From the NCBI RefSeq assembly GCF_002993325.1, contig NZ_PVNO01000002.1:1-64000 (forward strand): a stretch of DNA of 64,000 nucleotides. The letters run 5' to 3'. The notes under the pieces were generated by a model. It worked only from the letters and a program-made list of their open reading frames with translations. It had not been told where the DNA came from and ran no database searches. The translations under genes and the position numbers were made by a program. Shown piece by piece: positions 56,472 through 64,000 of this stretch (the first letter of the stretch is position 1; every line of letters begins with the position of its first letter). Source of the stretch: Alteromonas gracilis (lineage in GTDB: Bacteria > Pseudomonadota > Gammaproteobacteria > Enterobacterales > Alteromonadaceae).

Positions 56472-56606
56472 TTTTCTCTCAATTAAAAATACGTGGCGAG
56501 TTTGAACTGTTATGACTTTGTGACGAAAAATACAAAGGTATTTCTTGTCTGTTGCCCGCTAATTCCTTGTTAAATCTATAAAAAATGAACCAATTGAAAT
56601 AACAGT

Positions 56607-56616
56607 GTGTTAACAC
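56607..56616. promoter_or_regulatory. 10-base perfect palindrome on the porin side
   Basis: GTGTTAACAC lies about 135 bases before the porin start. It shares the GTTAAC core with the palindrome at 56942-56957, so both could be sites for one regulator. Confidence 0.35.
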
Positions 56617-56915
56617 TTTCTTAAGGCAAGACGAAATCTATCTAAATGTATCGATTAAATCAACCATGTTTATTTATATGTTTTTGCTGGTTTGTTTAAT
56701 TTTGGTTAAAAATTCAAGCAGGTTTGATTGTCGAAAATAGTTTTTGTGGCTCACATGAAACAGTCATACTTTAACTCTTATAATATTGATATATATGATT
56801 TATTTTTGTTTTTAATAATGTGCGTTATTTGAGGGTGAAGGGCTTTGTTAATTAGTATCTTAATCCAAAGTATAAATTTTTACCTTTTTATAATTAAATA
56901 AACTAAATTGATTTA

Positions 56916-56957
56916 TTGACAGTGATAAAATGCGGTGATTAAATTGGTTAACTAATT
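56916..56957 (+). promoter_or_regulatory. Promoter and overlapping operator of the FucP-like gene
   Basis: TTGACA (56916-56921) and TTAAAT (56939-56944) are 17 bases apart. A near-perfect palindrome centred on GTTAAC (AATT-GGTTAACT-AATT, 56942-56957) overlaps the -10 and the start point, as expected for a repressor site. Confidence 0.55.
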
Positions 56958-56981
56958 ATTTACAAGCAAAAGGCCGTTTAT

Positions 56982-58319
56982 ATGAAAAACAACGCCCCTT
57001 TAGTTTCCAAAGACACATTACTCCCCTTTATATTGTTAACAATCTGCTTCGCTGCATGGGGGGTTGCTGCCAATATGACTGACCCACTTGTTAAAGTGTT
57101 TAGTAAAATATTTACCATGTCTTCGTTGCAATCAGCACTTGTACAGTTTGCCTATTATGGTGCGTACTTTTGTCTGGCAATTCCTGCAGCCTTTATCAAT
57201 AAACGCTTTTCTTACAAAACGGGAGTGCTCACCGGATTAGGGTGTGCTGCTGCGGGAGCGTTTTTGTTTTATCCAGCCAGTCAAACTATGACCTATGGCT
57301 TTTTCTTGGCCGCCCTTTTTGTATTAGCGGGTGGGCTATCTATTCTTGAGACCTCAGCTAATCCTTATGTGATGGCTATGGGAAGTGAGAAAAGTGCTAC
57401 TCGCCGTCTCAATCTCGCTCAGGCGTTCAACCCTGTGGGTACAAACTTAGGGGTATTTTTAGCCGCGACCCTTATTCTACCGAACCTGAATCAAGCCTCG
57501 GCAGAAGAGCGGGCAGCCATGTCCGTAGGCGAGCTTAAATCTGTTATCGGTGCTGAACTTGATGCGGTAATGCTGCCTTATGTAGGTATGGCTTGTGTGC
57601 TTGTGTTAGTTTGGGTTGCAATAGCACTGATTAAAGCGCCCATTCAAGAGTCGGTAGAGACGAGTGTCGAAGACGTTAAGCTTGGTGCGTCGCTAAAACG
57701 CTTAGTGGCAAACAAGCACTACCGTTTTGGTGTACTGGCTCAGTTCTTTAACGTTGGCGCGCAAACCTGCGTTTGGACGTTCACTATTCAGTACGCCATG
57801 ACAGCTATGGGTGGAAATGAGGTTAGTGGTGGTGAGATCTTGCAATACAGTATGATTGTGTTTCTTATCTCTCGTTTTGTTATGACGTGGGTCATGCAGT
57901 ACCTTTATCCAGCGAGACTTCTAATGATAATGTCGCTAATCGCAATGGCGCTGTGTATTTTTATGACGCAGTCACCTAATTTAGCAGGCGTAATTGCACT
58001 TGTTTCTATATCTGCATGTTTATCACTCATGTTCCCTACGATTTACGGTATTGCTCTTGAGGGATTAGGAGAAGATACCAAGCTTGGCGCTGCAGGTCTT
58101 GTAATGGCAATACTAGGCGGAGCAATTTTGCCGTTATTCCAAGCCGCTATTATAGATAGCGCAGGGGTAGTAATCTCTTATGTTGTTCCCGCTATTTGTT
58201 TCTTGCTGGTGGGTGGCTATGGGTATTTCGATATGCGCGCTAAAAAAGGATGTGTTGACAATAAAAGTAAAGTAGATGCTGAGGCGTTAAAAGATATGGA
58301 AATGGGAATCGCCAAATAG
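56982..58319 (+). CDS. FucP-like MFS sugar/proton symporter
   Basis: A 445-residue transporter with twelve predicted helices, of the FucP (fucose:proton symporter) branch of the major facilitator superfamily. It matches E. coli FucP in FAYYGAYFCLAIPAAFINKR, FSYKTGVLTGLGC, GGLSILETSANPYV (with the conserved glutamate) and RRLNLAQAFNPVG. The sugar could be fucose, glucose, N-acetylglucosamine or another hexose. It is divergent from an OprB-type porin gene, a sensible outer/inner membrane pair. No catabolic enzyme or regulator for a free sugar lies next to it. anmK is convergent. Confidence 0.88.
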   Translation: MKNNAPLVSKDTLLPFILLTICFAAWGVAANMTDPLVKVFSKIFTMSSLQSALVQFAYYGAYFCLAIPAAFINKRFSYKTGVLTGLGCAAAGAFLFYPASQTMTYGFFLAALFVLAGGLSILETSANPYVMAMGSEKSATRRLNLAQAFNPVGTNLGVFLAATLILPNLNQASAEERAAMSVGELKSVIGAELDAVMLPYVGMACVLVLVWVAIALIKAPIQESVETSVEDVKLGASLKRLVANKHYRFGVLAQFFNVGAQTCVWTFTIQYAMTAMGGNEVSGGEILQYSMIVFLISRFVMTWVMQYLYPARLLMIMSLIAMALCIFMTQSPNLAGVIALVSISACLSLMFPTIYGIALEGLGEDTKLGAAGLVMAILGGAILPLFQAAIIDSAGVVISYVVPAICFLLVGGYGYFDMRAKKGCVDNKSKVDAEALKDMEMGIAK

Positions 58320-58338
58320 GTGATAAGCGTTCTTCATT

Positions 58339-58363
58339 AAGGGCGATGCTACAGCGCCCTTTT
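58339..58363 (+). terminator. Terminator of the sugar transporter gene
   Basis: AAGGGCG pairs with CGCCCTT around a nine-base loop, with TTC then a T-rich stretch after it. It touches the end of the convergent anmK gene. Confidence 0.65.
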
Positions 58364-59565
58364 CATGCTTTTTTAAAAAGCGCTCCGAGCACAGTGGCTT
58401 TAGATGCCCCTGTCACCTCAGGCACATTGCCGGGTATGTCATTGACGTAGGCATGTGCAAACCACGCAAATGCGGCACCCTCAACGTGTTGAGGGTGCAT
58501 GCCGAGAGTAAAGCTATCAGAGACCTTGTAGTTATCTAAAGCGTCCACAAGATAGGCCAAGAGCGCTTTGTTAAATGCGCCCCCTCCGCAAATAATAACT
58601 TCGCTTGCTTCACCACATTTATTTACTTGTGGTAAGTACGTTTTGATATCTCGAGCAATAGTTTCGCCGGTCAAAGCCAGTAAAGTAGCCTGAACATCCT
58701 TTGGCGCTAAATTGTTACTCGCCTCTTCACCATCTAACGCCGTACTAGAAGGAAAGTAATCTGCGAGCGTGTTACTTAACCAGTCGATATTGAAATATTC
58801 TCTACCTGTACTTTTCGGTGCGGGTAGCTGGAAATAGTCGTCCAGTAGAAGCTGCTGAAGCAGGCCCGAATGAGGGGAGCCCGACGCTGCCCAAGCACCG
58901 TCTCTATCAAAGCTCTCATTTAAATAAAGGCTTATCCACTGGTCCATTAACCTATTTCCCGGCCCGATATCAAATCCTCTGGGAGCGAGGCCTTCATGTC
59001 GAGGGGAAAGCAGTGAAACGTTAGCAATACCACCTATGTTCACAAGGGCGCGATATGTTTCACTACTTGCAAAAATTGCATTGTGAAAGGCGGGAACAAG
59101 GGGAGCACCCTGTCCTCCAAGCGCAATATCCTTACGCCTAAAATCGGCGATAACATCAATGCCCGTTAACGTGGCAATAGTATTGGGGTCGCCTATCTGG
59201 CAAGTAAAACCTCGAACTGAGGATTTGGTAAAGTGTGCCGATAGTACGTCTGCATTTGGGTGGTGGCGTACTGTTTGGCCGTGGGAGCCAATGGCCGTGA
59301 TATCTGATGCAGTAAGGTCATTTCGTTCAAGTAATTCTAAGGTAACCCGGGCAAAGGTTTCAGCAACTAGTCTGTCTGCAATTGCCAGACTATTCAGTTC
59401 GTCAGGACCTTCTGTGCAAAGCGCGTTAAGCGCTGAAAGTAACTCGTTTGAATAGGGCGTTGAATGTGCGGCGAGGGTAGTACAGAAGGTTTGTGTAATA
59501 TCACACAGGACGGCGTCGACGCCGTCCATGCTGGTGCCTGACATCAGGCCAATATATTTTGCCAT
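58363..59565 (-). CDS. anmK: Anhydro-N-acetylmuramic acid kinase
   Basis: A 400-residue sugar kinase that opens and phosphorylates 1,6-anhydro-MurNAc released during peptidoglycan turnover, giving MurNAc-6-phosphate for recycling. Family marks are the opening YIGLMSGTSMDGVDAVLCD, IGSHGQTVRH, FDIGPGNRLMDQW and the nucleotide-binding VIICGGGAFNKAL. Length is slightly above E. coli AnmK. It starts 8 bases after the M23 peptidase gene, linking cell-wall cleavage and recycling in one operon. Confidence 0.95.
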   Translation of the reverse strand: MAKYIGLMSGTSMDGVDAVLCDITQTFCTTLAAHSTPYSNELLSALNALCTEGPDELNSLAIADRLVAETFARVTLELLERNDLTASDITAIGSHGQTVRHHPNADVLSAHFTKSSVRGFTCQIGDPNTIATLTGIDVIADFRRKDIALGGQGAPLVPAFHNAIFASSETYRALVNIGGIANVSLLSPRHEGLAPRGFDIGPGNRLMDQWISLYLNESFDRDGAWAASGSPHSGLLQQLLLDDYFQLPAPKSTGREYFNIDWLSNTLADYFPSSTALDGEEASNNLAPKDVQATLLALTGETIARDIKTYLPQVNKCGEASEVIICGGGAFNKALLAYLVDALDNYKVSDSFTLGMHPQHVEGAAFAWFAHAYVNDIPGNVPEVTGASKATVLGALFKKA

Positions 59566-59572
59566 AGCGCTG

Positions 59573-60898
59573 CTATTTCATCGCAAGCATAATACGTTTG
59601 TTGTTATTAAGCTGCTGTTGACGAAGTTCTGCTATTTGCATAAACCTTTCTCGCTCTTCCTTTGCAATCGGTAGCGCTTTTGGTAGCTCTACTGTTCGTG
59701 GGTTTCTATGTACACCATCTACCAAGAATTCATAATGTAGATGCGCGCCAGTCACCATACCTGAGCTACCAAGATAACCGACAGTTTGACCTTGTTTAAC
59801 CGTATCTCCAACCTTCACTGCACGTTTCTTAAAGTGAAGGTATTTGGTGGTATATTTTTCACCGTGTTGAATGAAAACATGGTGGCCATTGTATTTATCA
59901 TAGCCCGCTTTGATCACTTTTCCATCGCCAGCGGCCATGATTGGTGTGCCAACCGCTGCAACATAGTCAGTACCGCGATGTGCTTTCCAGCGCTTTTGTA
60001 CAGGATGAAAACGCGCTTTTGTGAAGTTAGAACTTACGTATCTAAAGTTAACCGGGGCACGCAAGAAGCTCTTACGCATACTGCGGCCTTCAGGCGTATA
60101 GTAGGTACCGTCTTCATGAAGGATCGCGCTAAAATGTTCGCCTTGGTTGGTAAATTCAGCAGCCACAATATCGCCATAGCCAACAAACTCGCCATCAATG
60201 TATTGCTCTTCGAACACGACATTGAAGGTATCACCAGAGCGAATTTCCATTGCAAAGTCGATATCCCAGCCGAAAATTCCAGCCAAATTCATAATTTGAT
60301 TACTGGTTAAGCCAGCGTCGCTCGCGGCATTCCAAAAGCTAGAGTGAATTTCACCTTGCGCGAAGTTATAGCGAATGTCGACATCACGTTTCTCAAGCTG
60401 GGCAGTAAGCCCGTTATCATCGCCAGACGTACTAGGACGAACAAACAGGGTTTCCGTTGAAGACAGTTTGTACTTCAATTCTCCAAAACTACCGTCTTTA
60501 TTTGCTTTAAACGAGAGTTCATCGCCAGGCAGCAAAGTAACAAGTGTTTTTGCTAGCTCGCCAGCTTGGGTCACATTATAAACGTCGCGGGCAGTAAAAC
60601 CTGCTCGTTTAAATAACTTTGCTAATGTGTCGCCACTGCGAACTTTATAGGTTTGCCACGTAGACTCTTCTTCACCAGAAAACACATCAGTAGACGGCGT
60701 AATATGCAGATCTACCGGATAGCGAACGCCCGCATCTAAAATATGTGCCTCTTGATGGCGGCTAGCTTCAACTGGCTCCGACGGCAAAAGGATAAGCCCG
60801 CCAAGAAACAGGCTCGCGATAGCGATACCTGTTCTGTGCTGCTTAGGTAAATTTTTATATAAATTGACCGCTTTTGAAGGGTCTAATTTCTTTCTCAT
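59573..60898 (-). CDS. M23 peptidase with LysM-like and OapA-type regions (MepM-like)
   Basis: A 441-residue envelope protein. An N-terminal membrane helix (about 26-45) is followed by a LysM/OapA-like segment (about 85-135, TYKVRSGDTLAKLFKRAG), a central Csd3-like region, and the M23 (LytM) domain at about 300-400. Zinc ligands are visible in HRGTDY and GAHLHYEF. It would cut peptide cross-links in peptidoglycan, as E. coli MepM does for growth. The ATG at 60898 with AGGTG upstream is preferred to a GTG four codons earlier. First in an operon with anmK, and divergent from tyrS. Confidence 0.92.
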   Translation of the reverse strand: MRKKLDPSKAVNLYKNLPKQHRTGIAIASLFLGGLILLPSEPVEASRHQEAHILDAGVRYPVDLHITPSTDVFSGEEESTWQTYKVRSGDTLAKLFKRAGFTARDVYNVTQAGELAKTLVTLLPGDELSFKANKDGSFGELKYKLSSTETLFVRPSTSGDDNGLTAQLEKRDVDIRYNFAQGEIHSSFWNAASDAGLTSNQIMNLAGIFGWDIDFAMEIRSGDTFNVVFEEQYIDGEFVGYGDIVAAEFTNQGEHFSAILHEDGTYYTPEGRSMRKSFLRAPVNFRYVSSNFTKARFHPVQKRWKAHRGTDYVAAVGTPIMAAGDGKVIKAGYDKYNGHHVFIQHGEKYTTKYLHFKKRAVKVGDTVKQGQTVGYLGSSGMVTGAHLHYEFLVDGVHRNPRTVELPKALPIAKEERERFMQIAELRQQQLNNNKRIMLAMK

Positions 60899-61251
60899 AC
60901 TACTGCCCACCTGAGAAATGTTATGTGCACAACTCTATTTCACATACGTTGCTTAAAAATGCAACTTTTCTCATTATTTTATTAGCGCAAATTGTTACAC
61001 CCAATAGCTCTTAACACCGTGGTCATCTCAAGCGTGCGCTGAATATTTGCGAATGTGAAGGCTTTAGCCATCCCTTTACGTTCGACATAAGACAATTCAG
61101 TACACAGATTTCACGTTCAAAACTGTTGGGTTTAACAACATGACTGTTTGGAATCCGTTTTTTGACGCGCAAACCTTTTAATGGTTCCGTTGTACGCGTA
61201 AAATGCCCGCCATTATTGAATGTACAGTTTATTTAAGAGTGTGACTTACAA
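60899..61251. other. Divergent gap between the M23 peptidase gene and tyrS
   Basis: A 353-base gap. A TAAAAT at 61199-61204 is a likely tyrS -10; its -35 is weak. No leader RNA element such as a T-box was recognised, and no gene is seen. Confidence 0.5.
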
Positions 61252-62451
61252 ATGAAAGATTGGCAAACAGCGCTAGCTGAGATTAAACGGGGCGTAGATG
61301 AAATACTTCCCGAAGAGGATTTAATTGAAAAACTCAAATCCGGCAAAACCCTAACCATTAAAGCGGGTTTTGATCCAACTGCGCCTGATCTGCATCTAGG
61401 TCATACTGTGTTGCTCAACAAGTTGCGTACATTCCAGCAACTAGGCCACAAAGTTGTTTTTCTTATTGGCGATTTTACTGGCCTAATTGGCGATCCTACA
61501 GGTAAAAATGTAACACGCAAGCCCTTAAGCAAAGAACAGGTATTAGAAAACGCGAAAACGTATCAAGAACAGGTGTTCAAGATCCTTGATGAAGATAAGA
61601 CAGAAATACGTTTTAACTCAGAATGGATGGATAAACTGGGCGCAGCAGGCATGATCAAACTCGCTGCAAGCCAAACGGTTGCGCGTATGCTAGAACGCGA
61701 CGACTTTAAAAAGCGTTATAGCAATGGTCAACCTATCGCTATTCACGAATTTCTATATCCGTTGGTGCAAGGTTGGGACTCTGTGGCGCTTGAATCAGAC
61801 GTTGAATTAGGCGGTACTGATCAGCGCTTTAATTTACTTATGGGCCGTGAACTTCAAAAAGAGCAAGGTCAAAAGCAGCAATCTATTGTGATGGTACCGC
61901 TACTTGAGGGCCTAGATGGCGTTCAGAAGATGTCTAAATCTTTGAACAACTACATCGGTATCACAGACGCGCCAAACGATATGTTCGGTAAAGTAATGTC
62001 TATTTCCGATGATTTGATGTGGCGTTACTATGATCTTATTAGCTTCCGTCCACTAGAAGAGATAGCTGAGCTTAAATCTCGTGTTGCTAACGGTGAAAAC
62101 CCGCGTGATATTAAAATCATGTTGGCGAAAGAAATTATTGCGCGCTTCCATGACGATGCTGCAGCTGAAGGCGCGCATCAAGATTTCATCCAACGCTTCC
62201 AAAAAAATGCCATTCCTGACGACATGCCGGAGCTTGAAATAGCGCTAAGCGACGAAGGCATTGCAATTGGTAATTTGCTAAAAGAAGCGAAGCTTGTTGG
62301 GTCAACGTCAGACGCCATGCGTATGATTAAGCAGGGTGCAGTTAAAATTAACGGCGACAAAGTGGAAGATACCCGTTTAGTTATCACTGAAAAAGGTGAA
62401 AACGTGTACCAGGTGGGTAAACGCAAGTTCGCGCGCATCACTCTTGCCTAG
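61252..62451 (+). CDS. tyrS: Tyrosyl-tRNA synthetase
   Basis: A 399-residue class I synthetase that charges tRNA-Tyr. The HIGH signature reads HLGH in [16 protein letters not shown]. The KMSKS signature is intact in [16 protein letters not shown]-terminal S4 RNA-binding domain covers about 335-395. The sequence belongs to the shorter-loop TyrRS branch (TyrZ-like) common in marine gammaproteobacteria, judging by the [13 protein letters not shown] opening. It is monocistronic with a strong terminator. Confidence 0.95.
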   Translation: MKDWQTALAEIKRGVDEILPEEDLIEKLKSGKTLTIKAGFDPTAPDLHLGHTVLLNKLRTFQQLGHKVVFLIGDFTGLIGDPTGKNVTRKPLSKEQVLENAKTYQEQVFKILDEDKTEIRFNSEWMDKLGAAGMIKLAASQTVARMLERDDFKKRYSNGQPIAIHEFLYPLVQGWDSVALESDVELGGTDQRFNLLMGRELQKEQGQKQQSIVMVPLLEGLDGVQKMSKSLNNYIGITDAPNDMFGKVMSISDDLMWRYYDLISFRPLEEIAELKSRVANGENPRDIKIMLAKEIIARFHDDAAAEGAHQDFIQRFQKNAIPDDMPELEIALSDEGIAIGNLLKEAKLVGSTSDAMRMIKQGAVKINGDKVEDTRLVITEKGENVYQVGKRKFARITLA

Positions 62452-62828
<377 letters not shown>

Positions 62829-63536
62829 ATGACAACCTTAACTTCAGCTAGTACAACATACCAACACGCTAACAAGAGTCTTCCTGCGAAAGAAGCATTA
62901 ACATGGCTTAAAGAAGGCTGGCAGCTTTTTAAGAAAGCACCAATCAAGCTATTAGGCCTTTCATTTTTAATGTTGCTTATAGCTGGGCTTCTTCAGGGGC
63001 TCTTGGGGCCTGTCGGGTTAGGAGTATCTAAGTGGATAAGCCCGATTTTAGCTACCTTCATGTGGTTGGCGATCGCTAATTTAGCAGTAAAAGGCAGGGT
63101 AAGCCTGTCAGGTGGGACATTGCGTTCATGGGCGAATATTGCATTATGGAGCTTAACCGGGCCCGCAATAGCGTGGATTCAATTTCAAATTGGCGATATG
63201 TTAATGGGGGCTGAGTCAATGGCGGCTTTAGCAAGCGGTAATATAGTAGATGTACCCGCTTGGAAAGTTGGGCTAATGATGGGCTCAGCGACACCAATAA
63301 ACCTACTGCTTCTATTTGTACCTTTGTTGCTAATTTTAAAGCATCATTCAATCTCAGCGTCTTTTAAAAATAGTATTGCTGCGGTAATAGGCGCTTATAA
63401 ACCCATGTTAGTAGTCGGTGTGATGATGTTCTTGAGTGTTGCACTAGCGCCTTATACCTTTGCATTATCGGGGTTAGTGTTAGGTCCTATTGTTTCATGT
63501 GCATGCTTTGTTGCTTATCAGCGTTTGTTTCGATAA
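62829..63536 (+). CDS. Multipass membrane protein (BPSS1780-like)
   Basis: A 235-residue protein with about five or six membrane helices and a short soluble N-terminus. The block EALTWLKEGWQLFKKAPIKL, followed by two helices, resembles the BPSS1780-type membrane family of unknown function. The ATG at 62829 with AAAGGA upstream is preferred to an in-frame ATG 18 bases earlier. An ECF sigma gene starts 70 bases downstream in the same direction, so they may be cotranscribed, but the start of the sigma gene has its own gap. Confidence 0.7.
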   Translation: MTTLTSASTTYQHANKSLPAKEALTWLKEGWQLFKKAPIKLLGLSFLMLLIAGLLQGLLGPVGLGVSKWISPILATFMWLAIANLAVKGRVSLSGGTLRSWANIALWSLTGPAIAWIQFQIGDMLMGAESMAALASGNIVDVPAWKVGLMMGSATPINLLLLFVPLLLILKHHSISASFKNSIAAVIGAYKPMLVVGVMMFLSVALAPYTFALSGLVLGPIVSCACFVAYQRLFR

Positions 63537-63605
63537 TCGATCACTGAACGAAACTCGACAGCTCATTTACAGCGTGGAATTAAAAATAATAAAAACGGAA
63601 TTGCA

Positions 63606-64000
63606 GTGAAAGAAATCGTGCAAATTGAAAAACTGCTTTGTGAATACGCGCCACTCATGGCGCGTATTGCGGCAACGTTTGAGGCCAATAAATCCCTTCA
63701 AGATGAACTGATACAAGAAATGTCACTGGCGGTTTGGCGTGCTTTTGAAGGAGCCTCAAAAGAGGGGGGTAGTAGCTTTCGCGGAGAGGCAAGTGTGAAA
63801 ACATTTGTGGCCAAAGTAGCGCATAACAAGGCGGTTGACCACGTGATTAAAGAGCAGCGGCGTCAAGAGTTCACTCACGAGGGAGAATTTGATTCTTCTC
63901 ACACTACCAGCACTAGTTCATCTCGAGATGCAACGTTACAAGAGAATGCGATGGATCTCATGACAGGCTTACGTCAGCTCGAAATAAAGTACAGACAGGT
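63606..64000 (+). CDS. ECF sigma factor, 3' end beyond the window
   Basis: The frame opens at GTG 63606 with GGAA upstream and runs past the window end (131 codons seen). The translation has sigma region 2: ANKSLQDELIQEMSLAVWRA, then FRGEASVKTFVAKVAHNKAV followed by DHVIKEQRRQE, where the helix binding the -10 is expected. Region 4 is outside the window. A serine-rich linker follows region 2. Any anti-sigma gene would lie downstream, also outside. It is unrelated in close sequence to the ECF factor at 7009-7542. Confidence 0.85.
   Translation, partial: MKEIVQIEKLLCEYAPLMARIAATFEANKSLQDELIQEMSLAVWRAFEGASKEGGSSFRGEASVKTFVAKVAHNKAVDHVIKEQRRQEFTHEGEFDSSHTTSTSSSRDATLQENAMDLMTGLRQLEIKYRQ

Larger units (their letters stand above)
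56472..56981. other. AT-rich divergent control region of the porin and sugar transporter genes
   Basis: A 510-base gap, clearly richer in A and T than its neighbours. It contains a sigma-70-like promoter with an overlapping palindrome before the transporter gene (56916-56957) and another palindrome (56607-56616) on the porin side. No credible gene was seen. Confidence 0.65.

Overview
The window looks like chromosome from a marine gammaproteobacterium of the Alteromonas type. This is inferred from housekeeping gene orders and protein similarity recalled from memory: lptG-lptF divergent from pepA-holC-valS, glnA followed by a DUF4124 gene and glnL-glnG, minCDE, typA, and an M23 peptidase-anmK pair divergent from tyrS. 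There is no prophage, integrase or CRISPR array. The only mobile element is a complete ISL3-family insertion sequence whose left end coincides with base 1.

Layout. Bases 1-1300: ISL3 element next to a tRNA-Leu(CAA) gene. Bases 1667-9770 (all minus strand): a cell-surface module made of a TonB-dependent receptor, an ECF sigma/anti-sigma pair, and a four-gene operon (DUF4331 protein, acidic cadherin-like lipoprotein, TPR-like periplasmic protein, HupE/UreJ-type membrane protein with an EF-hand loop). The receptor gene and the operon share a candidate ECF promoter, GCATC-N17-CGTT, about 30 bases before each start; no such site was seen before the sigma gene. Bases 9966-17913: RDD protein, lptFG, pepA-holC-valS. 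Bases 18021-24653: a signalling island in which a Tat-exported binding protein and a hybrid histidine kinase are transcribed divergently from a second binding protein and a chemoreceptor. Bases 24796-28212: GlyGly-CTERM-like surface protein, rraB, an acyltransferase, and an HPt-HD-GYP fusion.

Bases 28347-33236: nitrogen control (glnG, glnL, DUF4124 protein, glnA) with a clear sigma-54 promoter and two NtrC-like sites before glnA. Bases 33693-42997: typA, a single-domain response regulator, a PatB-like C-S lyase, an Nramp-like transporter lacking the canonical metal-binding residues, a YecA-like protein, hemJ, and a ClC protein with a channel-type residue. Bases 43163-53690: azurin (with a Fur-like box upstream), fumC, minCDE, ppk2, erpA, a GST-fold protein, a 2-hydroxyacid dehydrogenase, an unusually long PLP enzyme, and an SRPBCC protein. 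Bases 53809-64000: an Old Yellow Enzyme, an OprB-type porin divergent from a FucP-like sugar transporter, anmK and an M23 peptidase, tyrS, a multipass membrane protein, and the start of a second ECF sigma gene cut by the window end.

The best candidate for an undescribed system is the 1.7-9.8 kb module. Its composition (outer-membrane receptor, periplasmic and lipid-anchored partners, inner-membrane HupE-like protein, private ECF regulator) suggests regulated envelope uptake or handling of a ligand, possibly a metal, but the substrate cannot be read from sequence. All positions were found by eye; no homology search was run.
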